Positions 15,018-15,477 of a stretch of 15,477 nucleotides of DNA are shown piece after piece; within the stretch, counting starts at the first letter, position 1, and each line of letters starts with the position of its first letter. The notes below the pieces were generated by a model that worked only from the letters and a program-made list of their open reading frames with translations, ran no database searches and had not been told where the DNA came from. The position numbers were made by a program, and so were the translations under genes. The DNA comes from AWTP1-13 sp035714005 (GTDB lineage: Bacteria > Pseudomonadota > Alphaproteobacteria > Rhizobiales > Hyphomicrobiaceae): assembly GCA_035714005.1 (NCBI GenBank), contig DASTMQ010000088.1:1-15477 (forward strand), in the 5' to 3' direction.

Positions 15018-15477
15018 ATGCGGATCGTGGTACATGGGCAGGAAGCCTTCGGCAAGGCCGTGCTCGAGAAGCTGCTCGAGCGCAAGGAAAACGTGGTGGC
15101 GGTGTTCTGCGCGCCCGACAAGGCGGGTCGTGCCGAGGATCCCCTCAAGGTGTTTGCCAAGGAGAAGGGCTTGCCCGTGCACCAGCCCAAGAGCTGGAAA
15201 ACGCCGGAGGCTCTCGAACTCATGAAGTCGGCCAATGCCGACCTGTGCGTGATGGCCTACGTGACGCTGTTCGTGCCGCAACCGGTGCTCGATGCTCCCA
15301 AGCTGGGTACCATCCAATATCATCCCTCGCTCTTGCCGCTGCACCGCGGTCCCTCCTCGATCAACTGGCCGATCGCCATGGGCCGGACCGAAACTGGCCT
15401 ATCGATCTTCTGGCCCGACGAGGGATTGGATGAAGGTCCGATCTTGCTGCAAAAGAAGGTCGAGATTGGTGCCGACG
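15018..15477 (+). CDS. Formyltransferase-fold protein resembling the hydrolase domain of 10-formyl-THF dehydrogenase (partial, C-terminus outside window)
   Basis: The first 153 codons form the N-terminal formyltransferase fold shared by methionyl-tRNA formyltransferase, GAR transformylase and the 10-formyltetrahydrofolate dehydrogenase (ALDH1L1) N-terminal domain. MRIVVHGQEAFGKAV, VFCAPDKAGRAEDPL, YHPSLLPLHRG (101-111), SSINW and LSIFWPDEGLDEGPILLQ are closest to ALDH1L1. His102 and Asp138 occupy the catalytic His/Asp positions with the standard 36-residue spacing. The Asn two residues before the His in Fmt is Gln100 here. GGAGG lies 7 bases before ATG 15018, which rules out ATG 15012. The gap after frc is 55 bases, so it likely belongs to the oxalate operon. 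It may hydrolyse 10-formyl-THF to formate, or move a formyl group between folate and another carrier. A misannotated Fmt homologue is less likely. Confidence 0.85.
   Translation, partial: MRIVVHGQEAFGKAVLEKLLERKENVVAVFCAPDKAGRAEDPLKVFAKEKGLPVHQPKSWKTPEALELMKSANADLCVMAYVTLFVPQPVLDAPKLGTIQYHPSLLPLHRGPSSINWPIAMGRTETGLSIFWPDEGLDEGPILLQKKVEIGAD

Overview
The window is GC-rich, densely packed bacterial DNA. Protein families and gene arrangement point to an alphaproteobacterium, most likely Hyphomicrobiales: a Yej peptide importer with two adjacent yejA genes, a TctC receptor of the Bug type, and proteobacterial oxalate genes. The genus is an inference and cannot be fixed from this sequence. No RNA gene, insertion sequence, CRISPR array or pseudogene was seen, and no gene-free stretch exceeds 300 bases (the longest is about 270 bases, between tctA and the GntR gene).

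Region 1 (1-7413, all minus strand) is a peptide-import operon read yejA2, yejA1, yejB, yejE, yejF. It encodes two divergent periplasmic binding proteins, two permeases and a double-domain ATPase. yejF runs off the left edge of the window after 436 codons. Spacings of 4 to 29 bases and SD sites just before several starts indicate one transcript.

Region 2 (7588-10777, minus) is a tripartite tricarboxylate transporter (TTT) operon in the order tctA, tctC, tctB: large membrane subunit, periplasmic receptor, small membrane subunit. The tctC-tctB spacer holds a strong 16-bp hairpin and four tandem copies of a 14-bp unit that abut the tctB start codon.

Region 3 (10778-11046) is a divergent control region. 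It carries two identical perfect palindromes, TGGTATACCA, one near tctA and one over the likely -10 of the regulator gene.

Region 4 (11047-15477, plus) has a GntR/FCD regulator, a possible 44-codon small gene, oxalyl-CoA decarboxylase (oxc), formyl-CoA:oxalate CoA-transferase (frc), and the first 153 codons of a formyltransferase-fold protein. That last protein resembles the N-terminal hydrolase domain of 10-formyltetrahydrofolate dehydrogenase. It is cut by the right edge.

Regions 2 to 4 read as one functional unit. A TTT importer brings in a small carboxylate, most simply oxalate. Frc and Oxc run the cycle oxalate to oxalyl-CoA to formyl-CoA plus CO2, with formate released. The regulator senses a related small acid and controls both arms through the shared palindromes. 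The final formyltransferase-like protein may connect the one-carbon product to folate. Oxc and Frc assignments are firm; the TTT substrate, the regulator's ligand and the formyltransferase reaction are inferences.
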